A stretch of 46,881 nucleotides of DNA from CAYOKT01 sp964404605 (GCA_964404605.1 CAYOKT010000014.1:1-46881); one strand, 5' to 3'; positions 32,305-41,136 are shown, numbered from the stretch's first letter. The notes: generated from the letters alone by a model not told the origin. A program made the numbers and translations.

Positions 32305-33337
32305 GCTCCTCCACTCTCCGCACCCCTCTCAAATAGGCGAAAAGAATACAGCCCGGGTAGACCACGCTGGAGAGGTCATTGTCGCTGCGGCGCCGCAGCG
32401 CCTGCACCTCCCGCCGGCTCCTCACCCAGCGGGGAAGGTGAAGAAGAAAAGAGCCCCAGCCGGCGAGCACCGCCGCCAGGCGCTGCGGGCGGCCGCCGGC
32501 CGTCTCCGCAAGACCGATGCCCAGGTCGAGGAAAAGGCGCGCCGGCAGCAGCCAGGAGAGCGCGCCCGCCTGCCGGTTCTTCACCAGCGTCACAAGGCTG
32601 TTCCGGTGGTTGAGGTACATCTTCCGCCAGGCGGTGTAGGAGAGCGTGCCGCCGCCGAGATGGTGCACCACCGCCGCCGGGGCGGAGAGAATGCGCCAGC
32701 CGGAGATCCACGCCCGCCAGGCGAGGTCCACCTCCTCCATGTGCGCGAAGAAGCTCTCGTCGAGGTGGCCGATCCGCCGGAGCGCTTCCCGGCGCCAGAG
32801 ACAGGCCGTGCCCGACGCCCAGAAGATTTCGCGCACCTCGTCGTACTGCCCCCGGTCCTCCTCGAGCACCCCGCCGATGCGGCCGTAGGCGAACGGATAG
32901 CCGAACCGGTCTATCAGGCCGCCCGCCCCGCCGGCATAGTCGAACCGCCGGGGATCATGCAGCGAGAGGATCTTCGGCTGGACCGCGGCGACATCCTCCG
33001 CGCTCTCCGCCACGCCGAGCAGCTCCGCGAGCACGCCCGGCTGCAGGCGGAGGTCGTCGTTCATCAGCCACACCCAGGCGCCCTCGCTGGCCTCCACGCC
33101 CCGGTTGCACGCCCCGGCGTAGCCCTCGTTGCCCGGGAGGCGGAGAATGCGCACCCAGGGGTGCTCCCGCTCCACCGCTTCGCGGGAACCGTCCGTGCTG
33201 GCGTTGTCGACGAGGAGCACCTCGACGGCGCCGTCGGCCGCCTCCACCTCGCGCCGCAGGTCCGCGAGCAGCTCCAGCAGCAGCTCGCGGCCGCGCAGGT
33301 GCGGTATGATCACGGTGACCCGGGCGGGTTCTCCCAT
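32288..33337 (-). CDS. GT2 glycosyltransferase (rhamnosyltransferase-like)
   Basis: The 349-residue product has a GT-A fold: VTVIIPHLRGRELLLELL, VLLVDNASTDGSREAVE, NEGYAGACNRG, WLMNDDLRLQPG with the metal-binding acidic pair, IFWASGTACLWRREALR and FFAHMEEVDLAWRAWISGW. The last third has hydrophobic or amphipathic stretches that may bind the membrane. It is closely related in layout to the first part of the fusion protein at 26721-28064. ATG 33337 lies 8 bases after the DUF2723 stop, so the two are co-transcribed. Sugar and acceptor unknown. Confidence 0.85.
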   Translation of the reverse strand: MGEPARVTVIIPHLRGRELLLELLADLRREVEAADGAVEVLLVDNASTDGSREAVEREHPWVRILRLPGNEGYAGACNRGVEASEGAWVWLMNDDLRLQPGVLAELLGVAESAEDVAAVQPKILSLHDPRRFDYAGGAGGLIDRFGYPFAYGRIGGVLEEDRGQYDEVREIFWASGTACLWRREALRRIGHLDESFFAHMEEVDLAWRAWISGWRILSAPAAVVHHLGGGTLSYTAWRKMYLNHRNSLVTLVKNRQAGALSWLLPARLFLDLGIGLAETAGGRPQRLAAVLAGWGSFLLHLPRWVRSRREVQALRRRSDNDLSSVVYPGCILFAYLRGVRRVEELAGLR

Positions 33338-33345
33338 CGCTCCGG

Positions 33346-36300
33346 TCAGGGGGTCTTGGGGGACTTCCATGCCTGCAGCATCTCCGCGGCGCGCCTGTCG
33401 TCGGGATTGCGCTCCAGCCATGTGTCGAGGAGGCGCACGAGGTTCTGGGTGTCCTTTTCGGCGCGGTACACCTCGAGCAGGCCGCCCAGCGCCTCTCCGT
33501 TCGAGGGATCCTGTTGACTCAGCATCTCGTAGATCGGCTTCGCCTTGGCGGGCATGTCCGACGTCAGGTAGAACGAGGCGAGGTCGAGCTGCTGGCGCGT
33601 CGACAGGTTGGAAATCATGGAGATCCGTTCGAGCACCGCCGCGAGCCGGTCCTTCATCTTGGCGCGTTCGTACACCGCGGCGACGTTGAACAGGTCGCGG
33701 ACCGTCGGATCGCCGGCGAGAACCTCGTCCAGCAGGCCCGCCGCCTCGTCGCGCTTGTCCGTGTACTGCAGCATGTAGTACGCCGCCTGGATGCGGTCCT
33801 CGTTCGTCACACCGCGCCCGGTGGCCATGCGCTCGAACTCGCGGCCGGCGCCCTCCCGGTCGCCCAGCTCCGCCTTCAGCCGCCCGAGCTGCAGGACGGC
33901 GTCCCGGTTCGTCATCGGGATTACCTCCTGCGGCATCACCGTCTCCATCAACTCCAGGGCGTACAGCGCCTTCTCGCGCGGGGTGAGCTCGTCGAAGCGC
34001 TCCTTCCACTGCTCCCGGGGGATGTTGCTCGACTCCGGGAGACCGGGGCGGCGGGTCTGCCGGTAGTACTCATAGACGAGCTGGAGGAAGGCGCTGCGGT
34101 AGTTCTGCACCAGCTTCACGATGTACGGGAAGAAGAACACCTTCGGGTTGTCCAGGTTCCGGTAGTGCCCCGCGTAGGTCTCGAACAGGTTTTCCCGGAT
34201 CTTCTCGACATCCACATCCGGCACCTTCTCGGGATGCAGGCGGAAGGCGAGCCCCTCCATGCTCAAGTAGGGCTGCAGGCCGAGGAGGTTGGTCTGGGAG
34301 ACGGTCACCGCGAAGTAGACCGGGCGCTTCCAGCGGTTCTGCTCAAGGATGTGAAGGATCATCACGTCCTGCACGCGCAGGAAGTTCGGCTTGCCGCGCT
34401 CCTCGTTCGGGAGCCCGGTGGCGATGTAGATCGTCGGGGGCACCTCCCAGGTGATCTTATCCCCCTCCGGCCCGTGGATCGACCAGTCGTTCCCTCCCCC
34501 GGGCCAGTAGCGCAGGAGCAGCGCCTCGTCCGTCCGCGCGGTGAGCCTCTCGTCGATCTCACGGTCCGTCAGCCGGATGGCGATCTTCGGCTCCTCGTCC
34601 CGGAGCTGCTTGATGTACCAGTTGGTGTTCAGCAGGCTGAGGTTGATCACCCGGACATCGGTGCGCACGCCCTCGACCACCTGCAGGTACCACAGGGGGA
34701 AGGTGTCGTTGTCGCCGTTGGTGAAGAGCATCGCGTTCGGGGCGCAGGTCTCAAGGAGGTTGTGGGAATAATCCCAGGCGACATAGTTGCCCGACCGGTC
34801 GTGGGAGCGGTAGTTCTGGAGGACCATGTTCAGCGGTATGCCGGCGGCTGCGAGGACCACCGTGCCCACCGCCACCGCGCGGCGCGCCCCGGCGCCCTTG
34901 TTGCGCAGCATATCCTCGACGGTCTCGAACAGCGCGGCCACCCCGATCCCGATCCACAGGGCGAAGGCGAAATAGCTCCCCACGTAGGCGTAGTCGCGCT
35001 CCCGAGGCTGCGGGTCCTCCTGGTTGAGATAGAAGACGATCGCGATCCCGGTCATCAGGAACAACAGCATGATCACCGAGCCGCGCTTCGGATCCCGCCA
35101 GAAATGCCACACCATCCCCAGGATGCCGAAGAGGAAGGGCAGCAGCAGGGGCTGCCCCAGCTCGCCGATGAAATACTGCCACCGGAGATACCGGATGTAC
35201 ATCTTGTTGATCTGGTAGCTCCAGAAGGGCGCCTTGCGCTCGAGGATGTGGAAGCGGAGTATCTTTTTCGGTGAAACGCGGAGGAACTTCGCGCCCCCCT
35301 GGCGCAGGCGTGCATCCACCGAAGAGCCGATCGACTGGAGCTCCACGGGGCCGACCGCCCCGTACTGCTCGCGGTTGAGGTAATAGATCAACCGCTCCAC
35401 CGTGTCCGGCTGGTTCTCGTTGATCACCGGATCCTGGTTGGAGCGGATGTAGATCGTGATATAGGTGGAATAGCCGAGGAGCACGAGGAAGAGCGAAGCG
35501 AGCACAAGCGCGAGGAGGTGGCGCCTCGCCCGGATGGCCAGGACCAGCGCGGCCAGGCCGAGGACCAGCACCCCCGCCTGGACGAGGAAACTCTCATCGA
35601 TCAGGTTCGGCACGCCGGAGACGATGCCCGGGTAGACCGCCAGGATCCCGAGGAACGAGATCCCGACGGCGACCACCAGCCCCTTCCAACTGAACGGGTA
35701 CTTCTGGAAATAGATCAGCAGGATGATCGGGCTCAGCGCGAGCACGTTGAGCAGGTGCACCCCCGTGGAGAGCCCGACGAAATAGGCGATCAGGAGGAGG
35801 TACTTGGTGGAGGATTTCTTGTCGGCGTAGTCCATCCAGCGGACAGCGAACCAGACGACGAGGGCGGTGAAGAACATGCTGATCGCATAGACTTCCGCCT
35901 CGACGGCGTTGAACCAGAAGCTGTGCGAGACGGCGAAGGCGAGGGCGCCGACCGCCCCGGAGCCGTACATCACCCACTTGTCTGTCGTCGTGTGCTCCGG
36001 CCCGCGCCAGCGGCGGATCAGGCGGACGATAATCAGGTAGGTGAGCAGGATGGTCAGCGCGCTGACCAGCACCGAGAGAACGTTCACCCGCAGGCCGATG
36101 TCCGGCAGCGGGAGGAACATCGTGAACAGGCGCCCCAGCAGGAGGAAGAACGGCGCCCCCGGGGGGTGGGGCACCCCGAGGGAATAGGCGGAGGCGATGA
36201 ACTCGCCGCAGTCCCAGAAAGAGGTGGTCGGTGCTACGGTGCTGAGATACAACAGCAGCGCCGAGAAAAAGACGCCGCCCGCCACGAACCGGTGCGCGCG

Positions 36301-36351
36301 GAGATTCACACCGCTGCCTTCAATCGCCGTCTCGCCGTTCACCCTTACCAC
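33346..36351 (-). CDS. DUF2723 membrane protein (GT117-type, probable protein O-mannosyltransferase) with C-terminal TPR-like region
   Basis: The 1001-residue product opens with the DUF2723 signature: STVAPTTSFWDCGEFIASAY, then LGVPHPPGAPFFLLLGRLF. The acidic residue in WDCGEF sits in the first outer loop, as the catalytic Asp/Glu of GT-C enzymes does. About ten to twelve membrane helices fill the first 500 residues, including SHSFWFNAVEAEVYAISMFF. Then come a soluble domain (FTNGDNDTFPLWYLQVVEGVRTDV, split: FTNGDNDTFPLWYLQ, VVEGVRTDV) and a TPR-like tail from about 830. Human TMEM260, which shares DUF2723, is a protein O-mannosyltransferase, so a similar polyprenyl-linked donor is likely. 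GTG 36351 or GTG 36342 may be the start. Confidence 0.88.
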   Translation of the reverse strand: MVRVNGETAIEGSGVNLRAHRFVAGGVFFSALLLYLSTVAPTTSFWDCGEFIASAYSLGVPHPPGAPFFLLLGRLFTMFLPLPDIGLRVNVLSVLVSALTILLTYLIIVRLIRRWRGPEHTTTDKWVMYGSGAVGALAFAVSHSFWFNAVEAEVYAISMFFTALVVWFAVRWMDYADKKSSTKYLLLIAYFVGLSTGVHLLNVLALSPIILLIYFQKYPFSWKGLVVAVGISFLGILAVYPGIVSGVPNLIDESFLVQAGVLVLGLAALVLAIRARRHLLALVLASLFLVLLGYSTYITIYIRSNQDPVINENQPDTVERLIYYLNREQYGAVGPVELQSIGSSVDARLRQGGAKFLRVSPKKILRFHILERKAPFWSYQINKMYIRYLRWQYFIGELGQPLLLPFLFGILGMVWHFWRDPKRGSVIMLLFLMTGIAIVFYLNQEDPQPRERDYAYVGSYFAFALWIGIGVAALFETVEDMLRNKGAGARRAVAVGTVVLAAAGIPLNMVLQNYRSHDRSGNYVAWDYSHNLLETCAPNAMLFTNGDNDTFPLWYLQVVEGVRTDVRVINLSLLNTNWYIKQLRDEEPKIAIRLTDREIDERLTARTDEALLLRYWPGGGNDWSIHGPEGDKITWEVPPTIYIATGLPNEERGKPNFLRVQDVMILHILEQNRWKRPVYFAVTVSQTNLLGLQPYLSMEGLAFRLHPEKVPDVDVEKIRENLFETYAGHYRNLDNPKVFFFPYIVKLVQNYRSAFLQLVYEYYRQTRRPGLPESSNIPREQWKERFDELTPREKALYALELMETVMPQEVIPMTNRDAVLQLGRLKAELGDREGAGREFERMATGRGVTNEDRIQAAYYMLQYTDKRDEAAGLLDEVLAGDPTVRDLFNVAAVYERAKMKDRLAAVLERISMISNLSTRQQLDLASFYLTSDMPAKAKPIYEMLSQQDPSNGEALGGLLEVYRAEKDTQNLVRLLDTWLERNPDDRRAAEMLQAWKSPKTP

Positions 36352-36435
36352 CCGTCTCTGACGTAGTTGTCATCCGGCCCGGTGCGCCCCGCAGTCCACC
36401 CGGTCGCTGTGAAGTGCCTCCCGCTGCAGTCCGCC

Positions 36436-36465
36436 TAAGATAATCCAACTCACGGGCAAGCTCAA
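36436..36465 (-). promoter_or_regulatory. FCB-type promoter of the DUF2723 gene
   Basis: On the minus strand: TTG (36465-36463), 20 bases, TATCTTA (36442-36436), 84 bases before GTG 36351. It would drive the first genes of the glycosylation block. Confidence 0.45.
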
Positions 36466-36586
36466 TCACGCCTCGACCCTCGCCCTCCCCGGTCCGCGGC
36501 GCGGATACTTGGTATACTTCCCGCAAGTTCCCGCGTTCCTTCACCCCGCGCGGGCGAATCCGGGAGGCCGGCGGACCGCCGCGCCC

Positions 36587-36617
36587 TTGCCCTCGACCGC
36601 CGCACGCCGGTAGTTTG
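36587..36617 (+). promoter_or_regulatory. FCB-type promoter of the CxxCH surface protein gene
   Basis: TTG at 36587-36589, 21 bases, TAGTTTG at 36611-36617, 79 bases before ATG 36697. Confidence 0.5.
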
Positions 36618-36696
36618 CCTGGCAGGGGGGGGCGGTGCGCGCGGATCCGGCCGCTCCGCTTTTTTTTTCGACCGGATGGAACGCGAGGAGACGGGC

Positions 36697-38175
36697 ATGA
36701 AACGGTTGGCGCTGACCCTGATTTGCCTCTCCCTGACCGCCGCTCCCGCCTTCGCCCATTCGGACAACCCCCCGGACGGCACCGCCGGGAACCCCCCGGA
36801 GATGAACACCTGCCACTCCTGCCACCACAGCTACCCGGAGAACACCGGCGGAGGAGGCATCGGGATCACCGGCGGGCTCGGCACGGTGTACATCCCCGGC
36901 CACCTCTACGGAATCAATGTCCTCCTCGGCTATGACGGCGGGGTGCGCTGGGGATTCGAACTCACGGTGCTCGACGAGGACGGGCAGCAGGCGGGGTGGC
37001 TGCTCCTCGCCGATTCCCTGAACACCCGCCTCTCCGAGCACCCGGGAAACGAACCCGATTACATCAAGCAGACCCTCGCCGGGACGCGGCTGGATTCCAC
37101 CTTCGGGCTCTGGCGCCTGCTCTGGATCTCCCCGCCGCCCGGGAGCGGACCCGTCACCCTCTACCTCTCCGGCGTGGCGGGAAATGATGACGGGCGCCAG
37201 CTGCGGGACTATGTCTTCAGTGAAATCCGCACCTCCACGGAGGGGGTCGGTCCGTCCGGGGCCGCCGCCCTCTCCCTGCCCGACTCCCTCCGCTTCGGGA
37301 ATGTCGTCCTCGGCACGGAGCGCACGCTGACAGTGCGGGTCTGGAGCCTCGGCGACACTCCCCTCGTGCTGCAAAGCGGTGGAACCAACACCCCGGCATT
37401 CGCCCTCGAAACGCCGCTGCCGATGGTCCTCGAACCCGGCGAAATCGGCGAACTCTCGGTCTCCTTTACCCCGGAACTCGCCACCCAATACCAGGATGTT
37501 CTCCAGGTCCTCACGAACACCGGGGGCTTCTCGACCCTGTTCACGTACTTGAGGGGAAGCGGCACCCATCCCCTCCCCCCCGAGCCGTTCCACCTCCTCG
37601 CGCCGCCGGACGGCGTGCTCGTGGTGTCGGCCGTAACCCTGCTCTGGAGCGCCTCCGCCCACCCGGACTCCCTCGGCCCCGTCCGCTACACCGTGGAGCT
37701 GGACACCCAGTCGGACTTCCCGAACCCGATGCGCATTTCGACCGGCACCGACACGACCCTTGCTCTCGCCCCGTCGGAGCTGCCTGACGGCAGCCCGGTG
37801 TTCTGGCGGGTGCACGCCGAGGACTCCAACACTCCGGGCGTCTTCAGCGAGGAGAGCTGGGTCTTCTTCACGGACTTCGCCGCCGCAGCGGAAGCGGCCT
37901 CCCCACTCCCCGCCGCCCCCCGCCTCGCGGGCCTCTATCCGAACCCGTTCAACGGCGCGGTGAAGCTCGAGGTGGAGCTGCCGGCCCCCGACCGTCTCCG
38001 CGTCGAGGTTCTCGACCTTCTCGGGCGGCGCGTCGCCACCCTGACGAACGGCCGCCTGCCGGCGGGCCTCGCCGCCTTCACCTGGCGGCCCGAAGGGCCG
38101 TCCGGCCTCTACTTCCTCCGGGTCCGCACCGCTTCCGGCTGGCGGACCACACACAAGCTGCTCTACCTGAAGTAG
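36697..38175 (+). CDS. Exported multidomain protein with CxxCH motif and type IX-like sorting domain
   Basis: The 492-residue product has a signal peptide ending near AFA-HSD (residue 20). A domain like choice-of-anchor V follows: CHSCHH (Cys39, Cys42, His43), a gly-rich GGGGIGI, then IPGHLYGINVLLGYDGG and WGFELTVLDEDGQQAGW. CxxCH is the c-type heme attachment motif, so a single covalent heme is possible, but no Met/His sixth ligand can be assigned. Then come an ASPM/HYDIN-like Ig domain (LRFGNVVLGTERTLTV), a fibronectin-like domain (about 285-390) and a C-terminal YPNPFNGAVKLEVELP ... GLYFLRVRTASG domain used for type IX export or anchoring. ATG 36697 follows GAGGAGA. The T9SS machinery is not in the window. 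Confidence 0.82.
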   Translation: MKRLALTLICLSLTAAPAFAHSDNPPDGTAGNPPEMNTCHSCHHSYPENTGGGGIGITGGLGTVYIPGHLYGINVLLGYDGGVRWGFELTVLDEDGQQAGWLLLADSLNTRLSEHPGNEPDYIKQTLAGTRLDSTFGLWRLLWISPPPGSGPVTLYLSGVAGNDDGRQLRDYVFSEIRTSTEGVGPSGAAALSLPDSLRFGNVVLGTERTLTVRVWSLGDTPLVLQSGGTNTPAFALETPLPMVLEPGEIGELSVSFTPELATQYQDVLQVLTNTGGFSTLFTYLRGSGTHPLPPEPFHLLAPPDGVLVVSAVTLLWSASAHPDSLGPVRYTVELDTQSDFPNPMRISTGTDTTLALAPSELPDGSPVFWRVHAEDSNTPGVFSEESWVFFTDFAAAAEAASPLPAAPRLAGLYPNPFNGAVKLEVELPAPDRLRVEVLDLLGRRVATLTNGRLPAGLAAFTWRPEGPSGLYFLRVRTASGWRTTHKLLYLK

Positions 38176-38187
38176 CCCGGTCCCGTC

Positions 38188-38217
38188 GGGTGGCCCGGGG
38201 CTTGCCCCGGGTTTCAT
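38188..38217 (-). repeat. Palindromic dispersed element, copy 4 (inverted)
   Basis: On the minus strand: ATGAAACCCGGGGC, AA, GCCCCGGGCCACCC, identical over its length to the copy at 11319. It begins 12 bases after the stop of the exported CxxCH protein. Confidence 0.8.
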
Positions 38218-38328
38218 ACTCTCTTTTCCTCTCCACCATTCTGGTAGCTCCATGCTCAACGGTTCCGCTTCATCACGCAACCAGAACCATGAACCGGACC
38301 AACGCCAGTCTTCGGCAATCGCAAAATC

Positions 38329-38361
38329 ATGAGACCCGGGACTGAAGTCCGGGCCACCCAT
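38329..38361 (+). repeat. Palindromic dispersed element, copy 5
   Basis: ATGAGACCCGGGACT, GA, AGTCCGGGCCACCC. Same as copy 1 apart from one substitution in the ATGAAA flank and one C lost from the second arm. Confidence 0.75.
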
Positions 38362-38373
38362 CCGCGCAAAAAT

Positions 38374-38465
38374 GTCATTCTGAGCGTAGCGAAGAATCTA
38401 TAACGATATGTTTCCATAGCACACGAAGCATTTCGTTTGAGATCCTTCACTGCGTTCAGGATGAC
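38374..38465. repeat. MITE-like imperfect inverted repeat
   Basis: The left end (38374-38399) begins GTCATTCTGAG and ends GAAGAATCT. The right end (38440-38465), reverse-complemented, begins GTCATCCTGAA and ends GAAGGATCT; 21 of 26 bases match. 40 bases lie between. There is no coding sequence. This kind of GTCATTCTGAG element is widespread in intergenic DNA of many bacterial phyla (general knowledge). Confidence 0.75.
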
Positions 38466-38511
38466 CGCATAAATCGCTCCGGACAACATAGAGACAGACA
38501 CGGAGATGGAC

Positions 38512-38546
38512 AAAAACGCCCCCCGGACCTCGCGGGTCCGGGGGGC
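38512..38546 (-). terminator. Rho-independent terminator of the 810-residue exported protein gene
   Basis: On the minus strand: GCCCCCCGGACC (38546-38535), a 5-base loop, GGTCCGGGGGGC (38529-38518), then G and TTTTT. A perfect 12-bp stem makes this the strongest terminator of the window. Confidence 0.95.
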
Positions 38547-38570
38547 TTGTGCACGCGGAATTGCGGCGCG

Positions 38571-41003
38571 TCACTTCATCAGCATCACCTTGCGAACCTG
38601 GCTGAAGCCGTCCGCCTCCATGCGGATGAAGTAGACTCCGCTGGCCAGACCCTTCGCGTTCCAGCGGGCGTTGTACCTGCCCGGCGAGAGTTCGCGGTCC
38701 ACGATGCGTGCGACCTCCCGGCCCATCACGTTATAGGCCACGAGGCTGACCTTGCCCGCGCGGGCGACGTCGAAGCGCAGCGTGGTGCTCGGGTTGAACG
38801 GGTTCGGGTAGGCCGAAGCGAGGCTGTAGCTCGCCGGGACCACGCCGGGCATCCGCTCCGCCACATCCAGCGTCCCGTACCCGAAGGCGCGGATCATCCA
38901 GTCGGCGTTCCCGTCCGTGACCGAGGTGCCGTCATACTCGAAGTGGTGCCCCTCGCCCATCGGGTAGGAGAGGTCGGTTTCCATGTCGCGCGAGGAGAAG
39001 ATGATGTGCGGGAAACCGTCGGCGGAGGTGACCTCATACCAGACCCAGAAGTCGGTCGTCAGGCCCTGCAGGTCGCCGACATCGCCGACGTAAATGCCCT
39101 GGAAGTACGGGTAGGTCGCCGCCGGGTCGGCGGTGAAGGTTCCGCTCCAGATCTCCGCGCCCGGCTCATCCCCGCCGGCGAAGACATGAACGTTGAAGTC
39201 GGTGGGATCGACGAGATCGCCGTTCCACACCACGCGGAGGGTGTCGAGGTCGAACGAGGTGAAGTCGTCCGGCAGCTCGAAGTGCGTAATCGGACCCTCG
39301 CCGACACCGAAGCGCGAGGTGGTGTACTCCGCGATCCGGTCGTCGAAGCCGAACTCATATTCGCCCACCGGGCGGATCGTCACCGGAACGGTGGGGGTGA
39401 TGTTGTTGTCCTGGTTCTCGTCGTTCGCCAGCGTAATCCGGGCATAAACGTTGAAGTCGCCCGGATCCGTGGGCACCCAGCCGTCCTGGCCGTCCTCCAG
39501 GTTGTTGTCGAGGAACAGGGTCAGCTCCTCGCCGGAAACCAGGTCGAGCTGGAAGGGGTTGAACGGGATCACGGTGGTGCCGATGAACCAGATCGCGCCC
39601 GCGCCGGTCTCGTCGCTGCCGCCGTTGTTGACGAAGGTGGCGGTCGCGGGAATCACACGGTTCACGGTGTTCGGGAAGGGGATGAAGAGCGGCTGCACCA
39701 GAACGTCGTGCTCGAAGGTTTCGCCCCTCAGCTCGACATCGTCGATGTAGATCCCGAGACCCGTTCCGCCGTCATCGTTGTCGTCCGTGATGCCGGTGAA
39801 GCGAATCTGCACCGTCTGGCCGGCGTAATCGCTGAGGTCGATGGCGATGTCCCCGCCGCCCGTGCTCAGGAAGCCGGTGGTGCGGTGCGCCCAGTCATCC
39901 AGCGCAGAGCCGCCGTCGGTCGCGCGGTCGCCCCAGTCGTAGCAGAGCATCGTCCAGTTGACGCCGTCCGTCGAAACCTCGATCCGGAAGTAATCCTCGA
40001 GGTAGTTGTCGCCATCGCCGTCCGAGTCGGGCATGTTGCAATACAGCCAATAGTTCATGTAGATGGAGTAGCCTTCCGGCAGGTCGATCGGCCCGGAGAT
40101 GACAGCGTCCAGCAGGTCATACCCCATGCCCATGTGCCAGGCATTGTCGGCGCTGTGATATTCTTCCGTCTGCAACTCCCACAGGTCGCCGCTGCCGACC
40201 TGCTGGATCGGCACCAGGTCGGAGGGGACCGCCGTGCCTTCCGCGTCGTTCTCGAGGTAGGTCGTGGTGCCGTCGGCGACCATCACATCATCCACGAACA
40301 TGCCCAGGTAGCCGCTCTCCGGCGTGGCCTCCGCGGGGTCGCTGCAGAAGGCGATGCGGAACATGAAATCGCTCTCCCCGGCGAAGGCGGAGAGGTCGAA
40401 GTTCACCGCCGTCCAGACGTGGGGAAAACTCCCGTTCCATCCCGCGATCCCTTGCCCCATGCCGAACTCGTCGCCGAAGCTGTAGAGGCTCGTCGAGAGG
40501 TAGGCGGGCGTCGGGTTGGGGAGCACCGTCCAGGTGGTCCCGCCGTCGGTGGAATACCAGACATTCGCCCCGTCCCAACCGTCATAGCCGGCCGGTTCGC
40601 CGCCGGGCGCTTCGCAGTCGAGGTACATCTGGAAGGTGAGCGCCAGGTCCGTGCCCGCCGCGCTCAGGTCGAGGGAGGGCGACTCGAGGTACTGCAGCCA
40701 GTGGTTGTTGTATCCGCCGACTGCCGGGTCGCCGCACCACCACGAGGTGCCGTCGTTGTACGCGTTGAACGCGTCCGTGTGCCACATGGTGCCCGCGCCT
40801 GTCAGATCATTCGTGGTCCACGGGTCTTGCGTGCCCTCGAAATCGTCGAGGAAGATGCTGATTTCCTCGTCCAGGTTATCGACAGGCTGCACCGTGCCGA
40901 CACGCCAGTTGTCGACTTTCTTCACCCACTGCACCGTGCCGGCCGCGGCGGGAAGAACCGCCAGCAGGGAAAGCATCAGCGCAATACTCATCGCCTTCTT
41001 CAT
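38571..41003 (-). CDS. Large exported protein with tandem jellyroll-like domains and type IX-like sorting domain
   Basis: The 810-residue product has a signal peptide (MKKAMSIALMLSLLAVLPAAAG). Two acidic, aromatic-rich beta domains follow (about 50-240 and 245-430). Each opens with an ILDDFEG- or ENDAEG-type segment and ends with FVDDVMV or YIDDVELRG, as in the MAM/immune-inhibitor-A C-terminal jellyroll. A CARDB-like Ig domain (about 435-540, TATFVNNGGSDETG ... NDENQDNNIT) and another beta domain come next. The end is the sorting domain SAYPNPFNPSTTLRFDV ... GVYFIRMEADG. No HExxH or Ser/Cys protease motif is seen, so it is probably an adhesin or structural surface protein, not a peptidase. 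It has its own promoter and strong terminator. Confidence 0.82.
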   Translation of the reverse strand: MKKAMSIALMLSLLAVLPAAAGTVQWVKKVDNWRVGTVQPVDNLDEEISIFLDDFEGTQDPWTTNDLTGAGTMWHTDAFNAYNDGTSWWCGDPAVGGYNNHWLQYLESPSLDLSAAGTDLALTFQMYLDCEAPGGEPAGYDGWDGANVWYSTDGGTTWTVLPNPTPAYLSTSLYSFGDEFGMGQGIAGWNGSFPHVWTAVNFDLSAFAGESDFMFRIAFCSDPAEATPESGYLGMFVDDVMVADGTTTYLENDAEGTAVPSDLVPIQQVGSGDLWELQTEEYHSADNAWHMGMGYDLLDAVISGPIDLPEGYSIYMNYWLYCNMPDSDGDGDNYLEDYFRIEVSTDGVNWTMLCYDWGDRATDGGSALDDWAHRTTGFLSTGGGDIAIDLSDYAGQTVQIRFTGITDDNDDGGTGLGIYIDDVELRGETFEHDVLVQPLFIPFPNTVNRVIPATATFVNNGGSDETGAGAIWFIGTTVIPFNPFQLDLVSGEELTLFLDNNLEDGQDGWVPTDPGDFNVYARITLANDENQDNNITPTVPVTIRPVGEYEFGFDDRIAEYTTSRFGVGEGPITHFELPDDFTSFDLDTLRVVWNGDLVDPTDFNVHVFAGGDEPGAEIWSGTFTADPAATYPYFQGIYVGDVGDLQGLTTDFWVWYEVTSADGFPHIIFSSRDMETDLSYPMGEGHHFEYDGTSVTDGNADWMIRAFGYGTLDVAERMPGVVPASYSLASAYPNPFNPSTTLRFDVARAGKVSLVAYNVMGREVARIVDRELSPGRYNARWNAKGLASGVYFIRMEADGFSQVRKVMLMK

Positions 41004-41079
41004 GAACCTTCTCCACAGTTAGACAGCGATTGGAACTACTCTTCCCACTGCACACCCTGGCCTTGAGATATGGTTTTTT

Positions 41080-41110
41080 CAAGGTACCTCTTCCTCCCGC
41101 ACCTTGGCAA
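41080..41110 (-). promoter_or_regulatory. FCB-type promoter of the 810-residue exported protein gene
   Basis: On the minus strand: TTG (41110-41108), 21 bases, TACCTTG (41086-41080), followed by an A6 run, 76 bases before ATG 41003. Confidence 0.55.
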
Positions 41111-41136
41111 GTCACCGGCGTGAATCTTCGCATACC

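Larger units (their letters stand above)
36352..36696. other. Divergent intergenic region with two promoters
   Basis: No gene. It holds the minus-strand promoter of the DUF2723 gene (36436-36465) and the plus-strand promoter of the exported CxxCH protein (36587-36617). An extended -10-like TTGGTATACT at 36509-36518 has no -35. A T9 run (36660-36668) lies after the second promoter. Confidence 0.5.
38176..38570. other. Convergent intergenic region packed with repeats
   Basis: No gene. It separates two convergent exported-protein genes and holds two copies of the palindromic element (38188-38217 inverted, 38329-38361 direct). It also holds a long imperfect inverted repeat (38374-38465) and the strong terminator of the minus-strand gene (38512-38546). 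Confidence 0.7.

Noticed and set aside
38547..41066. An 839-codon plus-strand frame opposite the large exported protein
   Set aside because: No recognisable content; it runs through the terminator of the real gene.
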